Part shown: positions 61,932 through 64,000 of the stretch, one piece after another | How the letters are laid out: each line of letters begins with the position of its first letter | Position numbering within the stretch: position 1 is the first letter of the stretch | Source of the DNA: Pseudomonadota bacterium | GTDB lineage: Bacteria; Bdellovibrionota_B; Oligoflexia; Oligoflexales; CAIYRB01 | Length of the DNA: 64,000 nt | Reading direction: 5' to 3' | NCBI GenBank assembly: GCA_026390435.1 | Contig: JAPLFY010000103.1 | Location: 41,984 to 105,983 of the forward strand | Made by a program: the position numbers and the translations under genes | The notes under the pieces: model-generated | Database searches by the model: none | What the model saw: the letters and a program-made list of their open reading frames with translations, nothing else | Told to the model about the DNA's origin: nothing

Positions 61932-63746
61932 ATGACCGATTCAGCACTCCGCAGCTCAAAGCTCACCATTTCAAAACTTCCAGAAACTTTTGGCACCAAG
62001 TACTTATTCTTTACTGGTAAAGGCGGCGTTGGCAAAACATCGATGGCCTCTGCCACCGCAGTAGCACTTGCTGATAGTGGGAGAAGAGTCCTCCTCGTCA
62101 GTACTGATCCGGCATCTAATTTGGACGAAACATTTAACGTTAAACTGAGCAATCAGCTGACGGCCGTACCAAATGTGCCGAGACTGATGGCTGTAAATAT
62201 CAACCCAGATATTGCAGCAGAAGAATATAGGCAGCGCGTGCTCGCGCCACTGGCCGGCAAAGCAACAAAAGAGGAACTTAGCGGCTTAAGAGAGCAGCTA
62301 TCAGGTGCCTGTACCGTCGAGATTGCAGCGTTTGACGAATTCACAGCCCTAATCTCAGACTCAGTAGTGGCACATCAATTTGATACGATTATCTTTGATA
62401 CAGCACCCACTGGCCACACCCTGCGCCTTCTGAGTTTACCTAAGGCGTGGACAGAATTCTTTGATCTAAATGAAAGAGGAGCAAGCTGCCTCGGTCCCCA
62501 TTCGGCACTAAAAAGCCAAGAGTCTCGTTTTGCCGCAGCTTTCAATGCGCTAAAGGACCCGACAAAGACCACTGTGGTTTTGGTCGCACGTCCCGAGAAA
62601 AGTGCTCTAAGTGAAGCCGCAAGGGCAAGCGCAGAACTGCTAGAACTTGAACTTAAAAATCAGATCCTGGTTATCAATGGTGTGTTTTTCGCCTCAAAAA
62701 ATGAAGATGCGCTAGCCATATCCTTAGAAGCCAGGGCCGCTTCAGAGATGCGAAATATTCCCAAAGACATTGAGCAGCTACCCAGATTCATCGTGCCGCT
62801 CGTGCCGTTTAACACAGTAGGACTACCTGCATTACGCGCCCTGCTGGCGGACAACTCGACGTCGTCCACGCACTTGGCCAGGCTGGATACAGAGCCCCAT
62901 TTACCTGTCAAACCAAATCTTTCGTTAGTAAATCTGGCGCATGAATTGGCACAAATGGAGCATGGACTCGTCCTCGTCATGGGCAAAGGCGGAGTGGGCA
63001 AAACGACTATTGCTTCCGCTCTTGCTGTGGCTATCGCTAAGCTTGGCAAGCAGGTTCATTTAACGACCACTGACCCAGCTGCTCATCTCGCGCAAACAAT
63101 AATAGGGTCACTGCCCAATCTGACAGTGAGTAAGCTTGATCCAAAAGAAGAAACCAGGGCTTACACAGAAAAAATCCTGCTCGCCAAAGCCAAAAATCTT
63201 GATGCTGATGGCCTATCCTTACTTCGCGAAGATCTGGCGTCTCCTTGCACGGAGGAGGTTGCCGTATTTCATGCGTTTTCGAAAATCGTCTTTGAAGCTA
63301 GGCGCGGCATCGTCATTCTCGACACCGCGCCGACTGGGCACACACTGCTACTTCTCGACGCAGCTGGCTCTTATCACCGCGAGATGCTGAAAAAGTTCGA
63401 GAACTCTGCCCCTGGCAAGCTCACGACCCCGCTCATGATGCTACAGGATTCAAATCAATCAAAGGTGCTCCTTGTCACCCTGGCAGAAACGACCCCCGTC
63501 AGCGAAGCCGCGGCATTGCAGGAAGATCTGCGCCGGGCATCAATTGAGCCGTACGGCTGGGTGGTTAATCGCAGCTTAGCCGCCACGCGAACAACAGACC
63601 CTGTGCTTCTGCAGCGCGCAGCTAATGAGCAAATTCAGCTGCAAAGAATTAGTGATGGTTTGGCGAAGCGCCTGGCGATTTTACCGCTAATGGCCGACGA
63701 TCCCGTGGGAGCAGAGCATCTGCTGCAGCTCTTGAATCATCCTTAG
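61932..63746 (+). CDS. arsA: Two-domain arsenite-stimulated ATPase ArsA
   Basis: ArsA energises arsenite extrusion. The 604 residues form two homologous halves, each with a P-loop (GKGGVGKTS at about 29-37 and GKGGVGKTT near 352) and a DTAPTGHTLxLL signature. The three cysteines that bind As(III) in E. coli ArsA have exact counterparts: Cys127 (SGACTVEIAAFDEF), Cys186 (GASCLGPHSAL) and Cys439 (SPCTEEVAVF). This argues for a true arsenic pump subunit, not a Get3-type targeting factor. AGAGGAGG precedes the ATG at 61932 by ten bases. No arsB or acr3 pump gene and no arsR are seen in this window. Confidence 0.94.
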   Translation: MTDSALRSSKLTISKLPETFGTKYLFFTGKGGVGKTSMASATAVALADSGRRVLLVSTDPASNLDETFNVKLSNQLTAVPNVPRLMAVNINPDIAAEEYRQRVLAPLAGKATKEELSGLREQLSGACTVEIAAFDEFTALISDSVVAHQFDTIIFDTAPTGHTLRLLSLPKAWTEFFDLNERGASCLGPHSALKSQESRFAAAFNALKDPTKTTVVLVARPEKSALSEAARASAELLELELKNQILVINGVFFASKNEDALAISLEARAASEMRNIPKDIEQLPRFIVPLVPFNTVGLPALRALLADNSTSSTHLARLDTEPHLPVKPNLSLVNLAHELAQMEHGLVLVMGKGGVGKTTIASALAVAIAKLGKQVHLTTTDPAAHLAQTIIGSLPNLTVSKLDPKEETRAYTEKILLAKAKNLDADGLSLLREDLASPCTEEVAVFHAFSKIVFEARRGIVILDTAPTGHTLLLLDAAGSYHREMLKKFENSAPGKLTTPLMMLQDSNQSKVLLVTLAETTPVSEAAALQEDLRRASIEPYGWVVNRSLAATRTTDPVLLQRAANEQIQLQRISDGLAKRLAILPLMADDPVGAEHLLQLLNHP

Positions 63747-63761
63747 GCCTCACTCCGGGCC

Positions 63762-64000
63762 TTGATAAATGAGCAAAGCCATGGTGGAGTATGTTCTTCC
63801 AGACTTCCAGCCACGGCGGATCATGATTTGAAGCATTTTTGGGATCTACCACGTCGCACATGGGGCGTCGGGCTAACCATGGCCTCGGCAGCAGCCTTAA
63901 CCTTAGCTGGTTACGAACTGGTCAGAAGCCCGAGCAACTCGATGTTCGCCAGCGTGTATGGCAAAGGTCAGCTGCCCCTAGTGACTGCACTGATCCCATT
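63762..64000 (+). CDS. N-terminal part of a membrane transporter (runs off the window)
   Basis: An open frame from a TTG at 63762 reaches the window end. It encodes a soluble start (HDLKHFWDLPRRTWGVGL) and then a first membrane helix, MASAAALTLAGYELVRSPSN, with SMFASVYGKGQLPLVTALIP. The pattern of a charged start, helix, ELxRSxSNSxF and YGxxxLPxVxAL recalls MFS-like nucleotide-carrier proteins, but the identification is tentative with 79 residues. An internal ATG at 63879 is another possible start. It is not an arsenite pump of ArsB or Acr3 type as far as visible. Confidence 0.5.
   Translation, partial: MINEQSHGGVCSSRLPATADHDLKHFWDLPRRTWGVGLTMASAAALTLAGYELVRSPSNSMFASVYGKGQLPLVTALIP

Overview
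The window reads as one contiguous piece of a Gram-negative, flagellated bacterial chromosome with medium GC. The markers are hldE (heptose for LPS), a TolC/RND exporter, lipoproteins, a sigma-54-type flagellar activator and a long chemotaxis operon. The flagellar gene order, the very large secreted repeat proteins and the fibre gene with a tail-fibre-like tip suggest the Bdellovibrionota/Oligoflexia or a related former-deltaproteobacterial lineage. That placement is an inference from gene content; no rRNA is present to test it. No tRNA, rRNA or CRISPR array was seen.

Layout. 1-4.9 kb: end of glpK, an HRDC-domain protein, two peptide-type ABC permeases, a DUF423 membrane protein, fabI and a SprT-like metalloprotease with a DUF2786 segment. 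4.9-24.4 kb is the accessory part: an AbiE type IV toxin-antitoxin pair with an inverted repeat over its promoter; two copies of a 117-bp element with 13-bp inverted ends; an IS3-family remnant lying against a decayed fibre-gene fragment; a 9.4-kb gene for a 3135-residue predicted lipoprotein; a second lipoprotein; and a tail-fibre-like secreted protein whose 3' end is frameshifted around a 186-bp direct repeat. 24.8-36.3 kb: a desaturase, then a leftward flagellar operon (TPR protein, NtrC-type activator, flgB, flgC, fliE, fliF, fliH, fliI, fliJ, motE-like) preceded by an excellent sigma-54 promoter match. fliG is absent from its usual place between fliF and fliH. 36.3-48.3 kb: hldE, a PilZ-like protein, an MBOAT acyltransferase facing an SGNH hydrolase, a receiver-like protein, a nitroreductase, a low-molecular-weight phosphatase, an M3 oligopeptidase, a small exported protein, a sterol-desaturase-family enzyme and a two-gene GMC dehydrogenase. 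48.3-56.3 kb: a complete leftward chemotaxis operon, cheA-cheW-mcp-cheB-cheY-cheR, whose receptor is soluble with three PAS domains. 56.8-64 kb: a TolC/RND pair without an adaptor gene, then arsC and a two-domain arsA, and the start of a membrane transporter cut by the window end.

How the parts work together. The flagellar operon and the chemotaxis operon make up motility and its control, and the activator encoded inside the flagellar operon probably drives the sigma-54 promoter ahead of it. The hldE, MBOAT and SGNH genes point to envelope polysaccharide synthesis and acylation. The most novel item is the giant predicted lipoprotein. Its order is a lipoprotein signal, a long low-complexity N-terminal region, a cysteine-rich stalk, six alternating pairs of two recurrent two-cysteine modules with three Ig-like inserts, and a C-terminal set of exactly seven RCC1-type repeats predicted to close a seven-bladed propeller. 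It lies in a segment bracketed by the two 117-bp elements and next to the shuffled fibre gene, which suggests a variable surface-adhesion locus.
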